This document shows positions 62,804-64,000 of a stretch of DNA of 64,000 nucleotides, in pieces. Origin of the DNA: an uncultured Pelagibacteraceae bacterium. Lineage in GTDB: Bacteria; Pseudomonadota; Alphaproteobacteria; Pelagibacterales; Pelagibacteraceae. The notes beneath the pieces were generated by a model, which was not told where the DNA came from, did not search any database, and saw nothing but the letters and a program-made list of their open reading frames with translations. A program made the translations under genes and the position numbers. Location of the stretch: assembly GCA_902567235.1 (NCBI GenBank), contig CACFLX010000006.1:1-64000 (forward strand). The letters run 5' to 3'. The first letter of the stretch is position 1. Every line of letters starts with the position of its first letter.

Positions 62804-63781
62804 ATGAGAAAAATAATTAGTTTTATTCTAGGGACTATTGTTGCTCTTAACTTATCAGTTTCAGTTGCTAACGCTGCTGCAAACGAAGTTAGAGTTGCAT
62901 TCTTCTTAGAGTGGGCAACTCCAAATCAAGAAGCAAAAGTTAAAAAAACTTTTGATAAAGCTTTGGGTGTGCCGGTAAAATGGACTAACTTTGCAACTGG
63001 TGGTGAGATGACAGAAGCTATGTTGTCTGGAGATATTGATATATCTTACTCACAAGGTTTAACACCATTCGTAAACGCAGTTAATGCAAAAGCGCCTATT
63101 AAGCTTGTTGATATTGCAGTTATATACGGAATGGGTGGAACTACATGTGTTGCTGCTAAAGGTATCGATAAAGGAAATGCTTCTTCTAAATTAGACGGTC
63201 AAAAAGTTGCTGTTCCTTTAGGAACTATGGCTGACTATGTTTTCAAAGAAACAATGAGAGTTGTGGGAGCTGATATTTCTAAAATGAAAGTTGTTGATAT
63301 GAACCCAGAAGATGGATCTGCAGCATTTGTTAACGGTGACGTTGCAATGGCATGTTTATTTGGTGGTAAGTCTATCAAAGCAGCTAAAGAAAAAGGTGCT
63401 TCATTACTAACTGTTAAAGAAGCTCAAGATGCTGGTATTGCTGGTATTGATATTACTTCAGTAACTAACAAGTTCCTAAAAGAAAACCCAGGAATGGTTA
63501 GAACTTTCGTTGAAGTAACTCACGAAGCAAACGCTAGATATAATGATGGAAAAGCTGACATGAACGTAATCGCTAAAGATGCGGCTATGGATCTTGCAGG
63601 TACTAAAAAGCAAATGGGTGGTTTTGAATTCCCTAATGCAGGTACTATGAAATCTAAGTATATGAATAAAGGTGGTATACTTATGACTTACCTAGAAGTT
63701 ATGGGTAACATGTTTGCAACTTCAGAAAATCCAGCTCTTAAAGATTACGCAGCGGTAGTAGACACTAGTTTTCTTCCGTAA
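62804..63781 (+). CDS. tauA: taurine ABC transporter substrate-binding protein
   Basis: 325 residues. A signal peptide ends near VSVANA-A (about residue 24). The mature part is an SBP of the NMT1/TauA group: EVRVAFFLEWATPNQ, TGGEMTEAMLSGDIDISYSQGLTPF, LVDIAVIYGMGGTTC, LDGQKVAVPLGTMADYVF and VNGDVAMACLFGGK. The group binds taurine, alkanesulfonates or nitrate; the partner aminotransferase supports taurine. It has a good RBS and its codons are closer to GC-balanced use than its neighbours, which suggests high expression. A strong hairpin and tauB follow. Confidence 0.88.
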   Translation: MRKIISFILGTIVALNLSVSVANAAANEVRVAFFLEWATPNQEAKVKKTFDKALGVPVKWTNFATGGEMTEAMLSGDIDISYSQGLTPFVNAVNAKAPIKLVDIAVIYGMGGTTCVAAKGIDKGNASSKLDGQKVAVPLGTMADYVFKETMRVVGADISKMKVVDMNPEDGSAAFVNGDVAMACLFGGKSIKAAKEKGASLLTVKEAQDAGIAGIDITSVTNKFLKENPGMVRTFVEVTHEANARYNDGKADMNVIAKDAAMDLAGTKKQMGGFEFPNAGTMKSKYMNKGGILMTYLEVMGNMFATSENPALKDYAAVVDTSFLP

Positions 63782-63805
63782 TTAAGAGTTAAGAATAGAA
63801 TATTA

Positions 63806-63844
63806 AATAGGCGCCAATTGAATAAATTGGTGCCTATTTTTTTT
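63806..63844 (+). terminator. Rho-independent hairpin between tauA and tauB
   Basis: AATAGGCGCCAATT (63806-63819) pairs with AATTGGTGCCTATT (63825-63838): 14 bp with one G-U pair and a 5-base loop, followed by T residues at 63837-63844. It can end most transcripts after tauA and leave a smaller share for tauB. Confidence 0.82.
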
Positions 63845-63874
63845 GTAAAAATTCTAATATAAAGTTCTATTATT

Positions 63875-64000
63875 ATGAGCAATTTGGTTTCTCAAAATGT
63901 AAATATGATTTTCAAATCTCCAAAAGGAGAAACTGTTCATGCACTAAAAGATATAAGTTTTACTTTAAAAAAAGGTGAGCTTTTAACCGTACTTGGTCCT
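63875..64000 (+). CDS. tauB: taurine ABC transporter ATP-binding protein, 5' end (partial)
   Basis: The first 42 codons are present and the gene runs out of the window. The product starts MSNLVSQNVNMIFKSP and continues with ALKDISFTLKKGELLTVLGP, which is the strand leading into a Walker A motif whose GP start is the last pair of residues seen. The ALKDISF-x(8)-LLTVLGP pattern belongs to TauB/SsuB-type ABC ATPases. It lies 94 bp after tauA and beyond the hairpin; permease tauC would be expected next. Confidence 0.85.
   Translation, partial: MSNLVSQNVNMIFKSPKGETVHALKDISFTLKKGELLTVLGP

Noticed and set aside
1-64000. CRISPR arrays, insertion sequences, prophage
   Set aside because: No regularly spaced repeats, transposase or integrase motifs, or phage structural genes were found on either strand.

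Overview
The window is AT-rich, gene-dense DNA (roughly 70% A+T by eye) with Lys/Asn/Ile-rich proteins, very short intergenic gaps and many 1-8 nt gene overlaps. Together with the gene content (prpDBC, tauAB with a class III aminotransferase, DMGDH-type oxidoreductase, purL-bolA-grxD order, class II DAHP synthase, IalB-family protein) this points to an alphaproteobacterium of the SAR11 / Candidatus Pelagibacter type. That assignment is inference from sequence character; no marker search was run. No gap longer than 300 bases lacks a gene. I see no insertion sequence, prophage, CRISPR array, rRNA or replication origin.

Layout. 1-362: 3' end of a glucose-1-phosphate cytidylyltransferase gene. 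369-2472 (minus): nadK, tRNA-Leu, gamma-glutamylcyclotransferase-like gene, CinA N-domain protein. 2493-9706 (plus): one long compact run sfsA-map-purB-purC-purS-purQ-purL-bolA-grxD. 9707-18752 (minus): rpsD, trmJ, cimA, cysS, nadE, class II DAHP synthase, glmS and a stand-alone GlmU acetyltransferase domain. 18818-23086 (plus): gph, then the 2-methylcitrate genes prpD-prpB-prpC. 23089-26210 (minus): a small lipoprotein and nrdA-nrdB. 26366-27820: phosphomannomutase/phosphoglucomutase. 27919-31542 (minus): TauE/SafE permease, dusA, rpoZ with a long acidic tail, MFS transporter. 31551-33232 (plus): a beta-hydroxyacid dehydrogenase, an FMN-binding protein, a small membrane protein. 33294-37707: lipoprotein hydrolase, a 902-residue autotransporter-like surface protein, and a divergent IalB-family protein. 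37770-41721: gamma-carbonic-anhydrase-like protein, thioredoxin-fold protein, two glycosyltransferases, two small conserved genes.

41715-49657 is the most interesting block. A basic-amino-acid-type ABC transporter (two permeases and a binding protein, no ATPase) is followed by a fused SpeD-SpeE polyamine enzyme, a FucA/Ald2-type class II aldolase, mtnA, a GFA-family zinc protein, a secreted alpha/beta hydrolase and mtnP, with apt divergent. The genes suggest spermidine synthesis coupled to recycling of its by-product methylthioadenosine: MtnP releases adenine (recaptured by Apt) and MTR-1-P, MtnA isomerises it, and the aldolase may cut it to DHAP and a methylthio-aldehyde. mtnC and mtnD are absent from the block.

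49654-53679: GT2 glycosyltransferase and a dTDP-sugar cluster rfbB-rfbA-rfbC-rfbD beside tRNA-Met. 53897-57588: TPR protein with an unrecognised C-terminal domain, guaC, a two-HTH regulator, a small membrane protein. 57683-64000: taurine-type locus, with aminotransferase, alanine dehydrogenase and a DMGDH-like enzyme on minus, and tauA plus the start of tauB on plus, separated by a strong hairpin.
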